This document shows, piece after piece, positions 8,691-16,317 of a stretch of DNA of 56,742 bases; position 1 is the stretch's first letter; the number at the start of each line of letters is the position of its first letter. Both the position numbers and the translations under genes were made by a program. Source of the DNA: Roseateles sp. (lineage in GTDB: Bacteria; Pseudomonadota; Gammaproteobacteria; Burkholderiales; Burkholderiaceae_C); assembly GCA_019234295.1 (NCBI GenBank), contig JAFALK010000093.1, positions 1 through 56,742 of the forward strand, given 5' to 3'. The notes below the pieces were generated by a model that ran no database searches, was not told the DNA's origin, and saw only the letters and a list, made by a program, of their open reading frames with translations.

Positions 8691-10189
8691 GGCTGGCGGA
8701 CGACGATCCCAGCGCTTCAGGGGCAGGGGATTCTCGCCCCGGCCGCAAGCCGCTGCGCTGGAGCGCGCGCAGTCTTCGCTCACAACTCTACATCTGGCTT
8801 CTCGCGCCCCTGCTGGTGCTGAGCCTCGTCAACAGCTTCTTGAACTACGCCAGCGCCATCGGCATGGCGCAGGCGCTCATCGACCAGCGTCTGGCGGGTT
8901 CGGCCCGCCTGATCGGGGAGAGCGTCGTGGCTGACGAGAACGGGCTGCGCGTCGAAATTCCACCGGCCGCGCTCGAGAACCTTCAGACTTCGTCCCGCGA
9001 CCGAATCTATTACCGGGTGGACACTGCGGCGGGCCGCTTGCTGACAGGCACGCCGGACTTGCCGGTCTTTCACGGTGCGCTGGCGTCGGAGGGTTGGCAG
9101 GGCTACGACGCCCACATTCAGGGCGAAGCCGTCCGTGCGGTCGTGTTTGCGCAGCCGGTCCATTCAGAGGTCGGTACCACGCCGGTGTTGATCCAAATCG
9201 CCACCACGACGCAGGCTCACACGCTCTTGACGCGCCGCATCTGGTTGCGAGCCGTCTGGCCCCAGGCCTTGCTCCTGATCGCGGTGGCGGCGCTGGGCCG
9301 CTTGTGGACCCGCGCGGCCATGGTGCCGCTGCTGCGCATCGGCGCGGCCGTGCGCCATCATCCTCCCGACTCGGCGGAGCCCATCGAGGCGGTGGACGCA
9401 CCGACCGAGCTGAGGCCTCTGGTGCGGGCCATCAACGACTACATTGATCGCATCGCCCATCACGTGGCCGAGCGCGACCGTTTCATCTCGAACGCTGCGC
9501 ACCAACTCAAGACCCCCATCACGGTGCTCAATACCCAGGTCACCGTGGGCTTGCGGAGTCAGGAGCCCGCGCAGAAGCACGACGCCCTCGAGGCCAGCTA
9601 TGCCACGCTGCAGCACTGCATCCGCTTGTTGCGGCAATTGCTGACCTTGTCCGCCGCCGACCATCGCGTCGGCGAGCGGCTGGAGGCCTCGCCAACGGAT
9701 CTGACCGGCGTGGTGCACGACGTGCTCGTTGACCTTGCTGAGCTGGCGGATGCCAAGGATGTCGACCTGGGCATCGTGTCTCAGGAGGACGGCGTTTTCG
9801 TTCTCGGCGCGCCCGTGCTGCTGCGGGCGATGCTGGAGAACCTGGTGGACAACGCGATCCGCTACGGCTCGGCCGGCACGACCGTGACGGTTTCCGTTCA
9901 CCACCAGGGCCGCAAGGTCGCGATGGTGGTGGAGGACAACGGTCCGGGGATTCCGCCGCACGAAAGAGAGCATGTCTTCGAGCGCTTCTACCGCTGCGAC
10001 CGCATTCAGGAGGAAGGTAGCGGACTGGGCCTGGCCATCGTGCGCGAGATCGCACTGGCGCTCAAGGCCAAGGTGGAGCTCCAAGATCGGCAGGACGGCA
10101 AGCAAGGCCTGCGCGTCGTGGTGAGCTTCGAAGGTGTCGAGCCTCCTGAGGCCGAGGCGCAGGCGTCGACGGCCTTCGATCGGCGCTGA
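8687..10189 (+). CDS. Sensor histidine kinase (TctE/QseC-like)
   Basis: A 500-aa membrane kinase starting at a TTG that overlaps the regulator's stop codon. A first membrane helix (about 30-55, LYIWLLAPLLVLSLVNSFL), a periplasmic sensor region of about 130 residues and a second helix (PQALLLIAVAAL) precede the HAMP-like linker. The phospho-acceptor histidine is in SNAAHQLKTPITVL. The ATPase domain shows the N box (MLENLVDNAIRYG), G1 (VEDNGPGIP) and G2 (GSGLGLAIVREI). All catalytic boxes are intact. TctE-type kinases often sense organic acids through porin/tripartite uptake systems. Here only the porin is adjacent, so the ligand is unknown. Confidence 0.93.
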   Translation: MRLADDDPSASGAGDSRPGRKPLRWSARSLRSQLYIWLLAPLLVLSLVNSFLNYASAIGMAQALIDQRLAGSARLIGESVVADENGLRVEIPPAALENLQTSSRDRIYYRVDTAAGRLLTGTPDLPVFHGALASEGWQGYDAHIQGEAVRAVVFAQPVHSEVGTTPVLIQIATTTQAHTLLTRRIWLRAVWPQALLLIAVAALGRLWTRAAMVPLLRIGAAVRHHPPDSAEPIEAVDAPTELRPLVRAINDYIDRIAHHVAERDRFISNAAHQLKTPITVLNTQVTVGLRSQEPAQKHDALEASYATLQHCIRLLRQLLTLSAADHRVGERLEASPTDLTGVVHDVLVDLAELADAKDVDLGIVSQEDGVFVLGAPVLLRAMLENLVDNAIRYGSAGTTVTVSVHHQGRKVAMVVEDNGPGIPPHEREHVFERFYRCDRIQEEGSGLGLAIVREIALALKAKVELQDRQDGKQGLRVVVSFEGVEPPEAEAQASTAFDRR

Positions 10190-10244
10190 TCGGGGACCGA
10201 AGCGCGCGAACACGCCAGAATCGCGGCTCGACGAAAGGGACGCA

Positions 10245-10631
10245 ATGATTGATCACCTGAGTCTTCTTGTCAGCGACTTCGCAAAAAGCAAGACGTTCTA
10301 CTCGCAGGCACTGACTCCTGTCGGCCATTCGCGGTTGGTCGAGTTGCCAGCGAGCGTTGGCGGGCATGGGCCGAGCGCCGGCTTTTGCCACGTCGATGGG
10401 TCCGACCTCTGGATCACCGAGGGTGGCCCCACGCATCCGCCGGTGCATATCGCCTTTCGCGTCTCCTCGCGCGCCGCGGTGGACGCCTTCTACCAGGCGG
10501 CCATCGAAGCCGGCGGGCGCGACAACGGCCCCCCGGGCTTGAGACCGCGCTATCACCCCAACTATTACGGGGCCTACGTGCTCGATCCTGACGGGAACAA
10601 TATCGAGGCGGTCTGTCACGAGGCGCAGTGA
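10245..10631 (+). CDS. VOC-superfamily protein (glyoxalase/bleomycin-resistance fold)
   Basis: A 128-aa single-domain vicinal-oxygen-chelate protein. The family pattern is clear: start MIDHLSLLVSDFAKSKTFYSQAL, central HIAFRVSSRAAVDAFYQAAIEAGG, and the C-terminal YYGAYVLDPDGNNIEAVCH with the metal-ligand glutamate. The ATG at 10245 follows GAAAGGGA at good spacing and matches the usual family start. An upstream in-frame start would add an arginine-rich segment encoded inside the kinase gene. It probably dimerises to bind a metal and a small substrate. The reaction cannot be assigned. Confidence 0.9.
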   Translation: MIDHLSLLVSDFAKSKTFYSQALTPVGHSRLVELPASVGGHGPSAGFCHVDGSDLWITEGGPTHPPVHIAFRVSSRAAVDAFYQAAIEAGGRDNGPPGLRPRYHPNYYGAYVLDPDGNNIEAVCHEAQ

Positions 10632-10753
10632 GATTGGACGCTCCAGGGAAAATCGCAAGGCCTGTCAGAAATTGACAAGGTGGTGGCGGCGATGGACATC
10701 GCGGCCCGGGCCGGGAAACGCAATCATCGGCAGCGCTGCCAAAGCCCGCCGCC

Positions 10754-11770
10754 ATGCTCCGCTTTCTCCAACTTCCGTTTCCGCGCTTCCTTGCCCTGGG
10801 CGCATTGATCTTCGGCCTGCACGCCCTGTTCGTGCCAGGCGAGGCGCCCGCCGGGCGGCGCATCGAGATCGGCACCGCCGAGATGCAGCGCCTGCGGGAG
10901 ATGGCGCTCAAGCAATGGGGCCGTGAGCCGGACGCGCAGCGACTCACGGCAATGCTGGGCGACCTCGTGCGCGAGGAGGTGCTGGTGCGCGAGGCGCGTG
11001 CCGCGGGCCTCGACCGGGACGATCTCATCGTGCGCCGGCGCCTCGCCCAGAAGATGGAGTTGCTCGCCCAGTCCGGCGTACAAGCGCCCGACGAGGAGGA
11101 ACTGCGGCAGTGGTTCGCCGCGCACCGGCAGGACTACGCCGCGGCTCCCACGCTGCGCCTAGAGCAGCGCGTCTTCAGCACGCCGCTGCGTGGCGTGTCT
11201 GCCGCCGGGGACGCAGCTCATGCGCTGGCCGAGCTGCGCGCCGGCCGGGCCGCGAGCGATGACGAGGCCCTGCTGGGCGGCGCGGCCGCGCAGCAGACCG
11301 AGGCTGTGCTGCGGCGCGACTACGGGCCTGAGCTGGCGCAGGCTGCGCCGGTCACGACGACCTTGATCTTCAAGTCCCGAATCACGCTGTCTCCTGTCGA
11401 ATCCGCGCCTGGCACCGCAGTGCGGCGCGCCGGAGCGCAGCTGCGGGAACATTGTGGGGATCAGGCGCAGCACCGGCCATTTCAGTTCTCGACAAAGCCC
11501 AGTCAATTGCCGTCAGAGAGCTCTCTGACGAATTCGCGGTGCCACTTCAGCGACGACGCTCCCAGTGGCCTTCGCGCAGGCGATAGCCGCCTTCGACGCG
11601 CACCCAGGTGTGCGGAGCCCAGTAGTAGCCGGCCCGCGGTGCTTCCCAATGGCCCCCGACCCACACATGGCGGCCGCCGACCCAGTTCCAGAAGCCGCCG
11701 ATCCAGACGTAGCCGGCCACGGGCGGTTGGTCGTAGAACTCTTGCTCGGGCGGCGGCGGGGCCACGGTGA
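10754..11770 (+). pseudogene. Peptidyl-prolyl cis-trans isomerase (SurA/PpiC-like), 3' truncated
   Basis: Residues 1 to about 200 look like a periplasmic parvulin-type isomerase: a membrane anchor (FLALGALIFGLHALFV), a SurA-N-like helical region (IGTAEMQRLREMALKQWGREPD, REEVLVREARAAGLDRDDLIVRRRLAQKME) and the first half of the parvulin domain (LRLEQRVFSTPLRG, then LLGGAAAQQTEAVLRRDYGPEL). After about base 11350 the homology stops. The expected tail (F..P.G.W.GP..S.YGWHLV) is missing, and the frame runs on through non-coding DNA and antisense to the next gene before a stop at 11770. The catalytic fold would be incomplete. I read it as a gene that lost its 3' end by deletion or rearrangement. 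Confidence 0.7.
11511..11530. repeat. Perfect 20-bp palindrome
   Basis: Arms CGTCAGAGAG and CTCTCTGACG meet with no loop. It lies between the broken isomerase and the end of the minus-strand lipoprotein gene. It could be a bidirectional terminator stem or a protein site. There is no T-run on either side. Confidence 0.6.
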
Positions 11771-11870
11771 CGACCGCACCCTGATAGGCATAGCCAGGAT
11801 GGGCGGGAACGACGACGCAGCCGGACAGAGTGGCGGCAAGCAGGGCGGCGATGAACAGGGTGCGCTTCAT
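11547..11870 (-). CDS. YXWGXW-repeat lipoprotein
   Basis: A 107-aa small exported protein. The N-terminus MKRTLFIAALLAATLSGC is a lipoprotein signal peptide with a lipobox ending in Cys18. The mature part is rich in tryptophan, glycine and tyrosine and carries repeats of the YxWxxGxW type: GYVWIGGFWNWVGGRHVWVGGHWEAPRAGYYW. This defines the YXWGXW repeat family, frequent in Burkholderiales and of unknown function. It stands alone; its 3' end is overlapped only by the run-on frame of the truncated isomerase on the other strand. Confidence 0.9.
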   Translation of the reverse strand: MKRTLFIAALLAATLSGCVVVPAHPGYAYQGAVVTVAPPPPEQEFYDQPPVAGYVWIGGFWNWVGGRHVWVGGHWEAPRAGYYWAPHTWVRVEGGYRLREGHWERRR

Positions 11871-11970
11871 GATCGGGACTCCGATATTGTTCTAGATGCT
11901 CTGATTGAACGTCCCGCCGAAGCTCCCGGTCGACCGGCTTTACCGATCGATACAAGCGAGCGCTGAAGCC

Positions 11971-12417
11971 TTACCAACTGCCCGTGTTCGGCATCGAAGC
12001 CCAGGGCTCGGCCGGTGCGAGCGCGGCGCCATCCTGCAGCAGTTCGATGGAGATCTGGTCGGGCGAGCGCACGAAGGCCATGCGGCCGTCGCGCGGCGGG
12101 CGCAGGATGGTCACGCCGTGCTGCTGCAGCCGCTCGCAGGTGGCGTAGATGTTTTCCACTGCCAGCGCCACATGGCCGAAGTTTCGGCCGCCTGTGTAGG
12201 TCTCGCCCTTGCCATCGGCGTCGGGCCAGTTGTAGGTCAGCTCGATCTGCGGCTGATACTTGCCGGGCTCGTCGCCGGGCGCGGCCAGATAGACGAGGGT
12301 GAAGCGGCCGGCCTCGTGCTCGCTGCGCCGCATCTCGGCGAGGCCCAGGGCGTCGCGATAAAAGGCGAGGGAGGCGTCGAGATCGGTCACGCGGACCATG
12401 GTGTGCAGGTATTTCAT
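11971..12417 (-). CDS. gloA: Lactoylglutathione lyase (glyoxalase I)
   Basis: A 148-aa glyoxalase I, isomerising the hemithioacetal of methylglyoxal and glutathione to S-lactoylglutathione. It has the canonical start [26 protein letters not shown] with the first metal ligand His, [24 protein letters not shown] with a metal-ligand Glu, the [19 protein letters not shown] motif with its His, and the final Glu in QISIELLQ. All four expected metal ligands are present. The C-terminal tail is slightly longer than in the E. coli enzyme. Monocistronic on the minus strand, divergent from the reductase gene. Confidence 0.93.
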   Translation of the reverse strand: MKYLHTMVRVTDLDASLAFYRDALGLAEMRRSEHEAGRFTLVYLAAPGDEPGKYQPQIELTYNWPDADGKGETYTGGRNFGHVALAVENIYATCERLQQHGVTILRPPRDGRMAFVRSPDQISIELLQDGAALAPAEPWASMPNTGSW

Positions 12418-12559
12418 ATTAGCCTGTTTCGCTCATTGATTGATGATTAGCGTGTTTAAATGAAGGGACACATGCTGAGCTCACGCACCCTCCGAGATCG
12501 TGCTTTCGTCTATGTACTGCCCATCTTGCGACTTACCGTCCATGGGTGAAACTGTAGCG

Positions 12560-13543
12560 ATGAAAGTCTGCATCGTGGGAATTGGGGCTGTCGGCGGCTG
12601 GCTGGCGGCCATGCTGGACGGGCATGCCGAAATCAGCGCCCTGGCGCGCGGCGCCACGCTCGCCGCCTTGCGCGAGCAGGGCCTGCGGCTGGACATGCAA
12701 GGCCGGCGGCGCGTCGTGTCTCTAAAGGCGAGCGAGGACCCGGCCGAACTTGGTGAGCAGGACCTGGTCATCGTCGCGGTCAAGGGGCCTTCGCTGGCGA
12801 CTGCGGCGCCGGCGATTCGCACGCTGATCGGCGAGCGCGGCCGGGTGCTGCTGGCCATGAACGGCGTGCCCTGGTGTTTTTTTGAGGGCTTGCCGGGCAA
12901 GGCAGGCGGGCTGCGGCTGGAGTCGGTGGACCCGGGCGGTCGCATCGCGGCGCTGATCCCGACGGAGCGCGTCATCGGCGGCGTGGTGCACCTGTCCTGC
13001 ACCTCGCCCGAACCGGGCCTCGTGCGGCATGTGATGGGGCGGCGGCTCATTGTCGGCGAGATGCTCGGTGGGCGCTCGGATGCGGTCGATTCTCTGGCTG
13101 CATTGCTCACCACTGCCGGCATCGAGGCCGAGACCTCCGAGCGCATCCAGCGCGACATCTGGTTCAAGCTCTGGGGCAATATGACGACCAATCCGATCTC
13201 CGCCCTGACCGGCGCGACGACGGACCTCATCATGGCCGACGATCTCGTGCGCGTCTTCGCCACCCGCGTGATGATCGAAGCCGAGGAGATGGCCACGCAT
13301 TTCGGCTGCGCCACGGGACAGACGCCCGAGGACCGTCACGTCATCACGCGCAAGCTCGGTGCCTTCAAGACCTCGATGCTGCAGGACTGGGAGGCGGGTC
13401 GGCCGCTGGAACTTGACGCGCTGCTGGGCGCCGCGCATGAGGTCGGGCGCTTCCTGAAGGTGCCCACGCCAAATCTCGACGCACTGCTGGGCTTGGCGCG
13501 CCTGATGGCCTCGGTCAGAGAAAGCGCTCGAGGATCCGCCTAG
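12560..13543 (+). CDS. 2-dehydropantoate 2-reductase family protein
   Basis: A 327-aa NADPH-dependent ketopantoate reductase-like enzyme of the PanE/ApbA family, which makes D-pantoate for coenzyme A. The ATG at 12560 is chosen because the Rossmann motif MKVCIVGIGAVGGWLAAML starts exactly there. Other landmarks are DLVIVAVKGPSL, the domain-linking LLAMNGVPW, and the C-terminal helical domain with QRDIWFKLWGNMTTNPISALTGA, which holds the catalytic lysine and the N/S substrate contacts. Many bacteria carry several paralogues with other 2-oxo acids as substrates, so I do not give a gene symbol. Its last 29 bases overlap the DUF1854 gene tail to tail. Confidence 0.9.
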   Translation: MKVCIVGIGAVGGWLAAMLDGHAEISALARGATLAALREQGLRLDMQGRRRVVSLKASEDPAELGEQDLVIVAVKGPSLATAAPAIRTLIGERGRVLLAMNGVPWCFFEGLPGKAGGLRLESVDPGGRIAALIPTERVIGGVVHLSCTSPEPGLVRHVMGRRLIVGEMLGGRSDAVDSLAALLTTAGIEAETSERIQRDIWFKLWGNMTTNPISALTGATTDLIMADDLVRVFATRVMIEAEEMATHFGCATGQTPEDRHVITRKLGAFKTSMLQDWEAGRPLELDALLGAAHEVGRFLKVPTPNLDALLGLARLMASVRESARGSA

Positions 13544-13970
13544 AGCCGCGATCCATGGCAAAGCGGTCGGGCACCAGGAACTGGATGCCGTGGCTGCTCG
13601 CAATGAGCAGACGACCCTCGCCGAGGCGGCGGATGTCTTCTTCGGTCTTGAGGATGAAAACGGTCTCACCGCGGTCGGTCTCCACGGTCCACTGGCTGGG
13701 CGTGGAGAAGGTCGAGACCTTGGTGATGCGCTGGATCACGGGCGTGAACTCGCGCGCCGCCAGCTCGGCCTCGATCAGCTCGCGCTGCTCGGCGGGCGTT
13801 TCAGAGAGACGGTCGATCCATGCGAGCTCGTGGCCGTCCGTGCCGACGAGGGACACGCCTTCGTCGGGTGCGCTGATTGGATGCGCTCGCACGGGCAGCA
13901 CGCCAACGTGCTCGACACCCACGGCATCGGTCATCACCAGCTTGCCAAAGGCATTGCGAGAGAGCTTCAT
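13515..13970 (-). CDS. Cyanophycin-associated DUF1854 protein
   Basis: A 151-aa DUF1854 protein. It starts MKLSRNAFGKLVMTDAVGVEH, continues GVSLVGTDGHELAWIDRLSETP, and has the late motif QWTVETDRGETVFILKTEEDIRRL. Genes of this family sit beside cyanophycin synthetase genes in beta- and gammaproteobacteria and are named for that association; their biochemical role is unknown. Its ATG overlaps the 3' end of the ABC exporter gene by 4 bases, so both are co-translated and both diverge from the cyanophycin synthetases. There is no signal peptide or membrane helix, so it should act in the cytoplasm. Confidence 0.9.
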   Translation of the reverse strand: MKLSRNAFGKLVMTDAVGVEHVGVLPVRAHPISAPDEGVSLVGTDGHELAWIDRLSETPAEQRELIEAELAAREFTPVIQRITKVSTFSTPSQWTVETDRGETVFILKTEEDIRRLGEGRLLIASSHGIQFLVPDRFAMDRGSRRILERFL

Positions 13971-16240
13971 ACTTGCACCGTGTGGGCGTTGGGGTTGGGC
14001 AGGGCGACAGGTTCGGCGTCTTCCGCATCGACGCGGCGCGCCTGCGCTTCGTACAGGCGCCAGTAGTGGCCCTTGTTCTCCATTAGCTCGTCATGCTGCC
14101 CGACCTCGACGACCTGGCCGCGGTCCATGACCACGAGCCGGTCGGCCTTGCGCAGCGTGGACAGGCGGTGGGCGATGGCGATGGTGGTGCGGCCCTTGAC
14201 GAGGTTGTCCAGCGCCTTCTGGATCTCCTTCTCGGTCTCGGTGTCGACCGAGGAGGTGGCCTCATCGAGGATCAGCACGCGCGGGTTGATGAGCAGGGCG
14301 CGGGCGATGGAGATGCGCTGGCGCTCGCCGCCCGAGAGGCCCTGGCCGCGCTCGCCGACGAGCGAATCGTAGCCTTGCGGCAGGCGCAGGATGAACTCGT
14401 GGGCATGGGCGGCGCGGGCCGCGGCCACGATCTCCTCGCGCGTGGCCTCGGGCTTGCCGTAGGCGATGTTCTCGGCGATGGTGCCAAAAAAGAGAAAGGG
14501 CTCCTGCAGCACCAGGCCGATGTGGCGGCGGTAGTCGGCCACCTTGATGCGGCGCAGGTCGGTGCCGTCGATGCTGATGCCGCCTTCGGTCACGTCGTAG
14601 AAGCGGCAGATCAGGTTCACCAGCGTGCTCTTGCCCGAGCCGCTGTGGCCCACGAGGCCGATCATCTCGCCGGGCCGGATGTCCAGGGAGAGCCCGCGGA
14701 TCACGGCCCGGTTGCCGTAGCGGAAGCCGATGTCGCGGATCTGGATGCCGCCCTTCACGCCCTGCAGCTCCAGCGGCTGTGTGGGCTCGGGCACGTTGGA
14801 CTGGTGGTCGAGGATGTCGAAGATGCGCTTGGCGCCGGCCGCGGCCTTTTGGGTGACCGAGACGATGCGGCTCATCGAGTCCATGCGACCGTAGAAGCGG
14901 CCGATGTAGGCGAGGAAGGCCGTCAGCGTACCGACGGTGATGCTCTGCCCGGCGACCAGCCAGATGCCGAAGGCCCAGACGATCAGCAGGCCCATGTCGG
15001 TCAGCATCGTGACCGTGGGGCCGAACAGGCTCCAGGTCTTGTTGAGCTTGTCGTTGAGCGCGAGGTTGTGCCTGTTGGCTTCCCGAAATCTCAGGGCCTC
15101 GCGCTTCTCTTGCGCAAAGGCCTTGACGACACGGATGCCGGGGATGGTGTCGGCCAGCACGCTGGTCACCTCGCCCCAGACTCGGTCAATTTTCTCGAAG
15201 CCCGTGCGCAGGCGGTCGCGCACGAGGTGGATCATCCAGGCGATGAAGGGCAGGGGCACGAGGGTGGCCAGGGCCAGCCAGGGGTTGATGGAGAAGAGGA
15301 TGACCGAGGTCATCATCAGCATCAGCACGTCGGTGACGAAGTCCAGCGCGTGCAGGGACAGGAACACGCTGATGCGGTCGGTCTCCGAGCCGATGCGGCT
15401 CATCAGGTCGCCGGTGCGCTTGCTGCCGAAGTACTCGAGCGAGAGGCCCAGCAGGTGCTCGAAGGTGGCGGTGCGCAGGTCGGCGGCGATGCGCTCGGAC
15501 ACGAGGGCGAGGATGTAGGTCTTGCCCCAGCCGAGTCCCCAAGACACCAGGGCCGCGGCGAAGAGCCCGCCCATGTAGACCGCGACGATGCCCGGCTCGA
15601 TGTGGTGCCCCTGCTGGAAGGGGATCAGCACCTTGTCCATCAGCGGCATGGTCAGGTAGGGAGCCACCAGGGTGGCGCCCATGGCACCCAGCATCAGCAA
15701 GAAGCCGCTCAGCAGCTGGCCGCGGTAGGGATAGGCGAACCGCCACAGGCGCAGCAGCACCCAGGTCGAGGGCGGCGTGTGCAGCTCGCGTTCGCAGGTG
15801 GGACATTCCTCGCTGTCGGGCGGCAGTGGCGCCTTGCAGCTCGGGCAGTAACTGACATCTTCAGCGGACTCGCGCGGCGGTTCGTCGCGCTTCTCGAAGG
15901 CCTCTTGCCAGCGCTGAGCCTGCAGCGTCATCTGCAGGGTAAAGCGCCAGGTGGCCAGGCGGCCGCGGCCGTCAACCAGCTCCAGCAGGCCAACGCCAGC
16001 GTGGTCGGAGATGCGCACCGACAGCTCGGGGCGGAGCTCCCATTCGGTCCAGGCACGAGTGCTTGGCTCCCAGGCCAGCAGGCGCCGGTTCGTCAGCGTC
16101 AGCAGGCCACGGGCAAAGTGCAGTTCGGCGTCGAGGTCAACCTCCAGGGGCGCGGCGACGTTCTCACCGGGCAACAACTTGGTCTGGAGGGCGGGCCATT
16201 GCGGATGCGGGTCCGCCAGGGCTGTGGGATGTTCTTGCAT
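13967..16240 (-). CDS. Cyanophycin-associated ABC transporter with zinc ribbon (fused membrane and ATPase domains)
   Basis: A 757-aa half-transporter of the exporter type. An N-terminal domain of about 125 residues (LHFARGLLTLTNRRLLAWE, PH-like by pattern) is followed by a zinc ribbon, CPSC...CPTC (about 130-150). Six membrane helices (about 165-440) follow, then an ATPase with Walker A GLVGHSGSGKST, signature LSGGERQRISIARAL, Walker B RVLILDEATSSVD and the H-loop IAIAHRLSTL. All ATPase motifs are intact. The cytoplasmic N-terminal module and ribbon are unusual for an ABC exporter and mark the cyanophycin-linked subfamily. The ATG at 16240 is preferred; a GTG two codons upstream is also possible. 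Co-transcribed with the DUF1854 gene. The substrate is unknown. Confidence 0.92.
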   Translation of the reverse strand: MQEHPTALADPHPQWPALQTKLLPGENVAAPLEVDLDAELHFARGLLTLTNRRLLAWEPSTRAWTEWELRPELSVRISDHAGVGLLELVDGRGRLATWRFTLQMTLQAQRWQEAFEKRDEPPRESAEDVSYCPSCKAPLPPDSEECPTCERELHTPPSTWVLLRLWRFAYPYRGQLLSGFLLMLGAMGATLVAPYLTMPLMDKVLIPFQQGHHIEPGIVAVYMGGLFAAALVSWGLGWGKTYILALVSERIAADLRTATFEHLLGLSLEYFGSKRTGDLMSRIGSETDRISVFLSLHALDFVTDVLMLMMTSVILFSINPWLALATLVPLPFIAWMIHLVRDRLRTGFEKIDRVWGEVTSVLADTIPGIRVVKAFAQEKREALRFREANRHNLALNDKLNKTWSLFGPTVTMLTDMGLLIVWAFGIWLVAGQSITVGTLTAFLAYIGRFYGRMDSMSRIVSVTQKAAAGAKRIFDILDHQSNVPEPTQPLELQGVKGGIQIRDIGFRYGNRAVIRGLSLDIRPGEMIGLVGHSGSGKSTLVNLICRFYDVTEGGISIDGTDLRRIKVADYRRHIGLVLQEPFLFFGTIAENIAYGKPEATREEIVAAARAAHAHEFILRLPQGYDSLVGERGQGLSGGERQRISIARALLINPRVLILDEATSSVDTETEKEIQKALDNLVKGRTTIAIAHRLSTLRKADRLVVMDRGQVVEVGQHDELMENKGHYWRLYEAQARRVDAEDAEPVALPNPNAHTVQV

Positions 16241-16317
16241 TGGCACCGATTTTCACCCAGTTCGGCCGTTCCCCGTTTCAGCACACAATCACCCCCTGCC
16301 TTCATCTCCCGTCCTTC

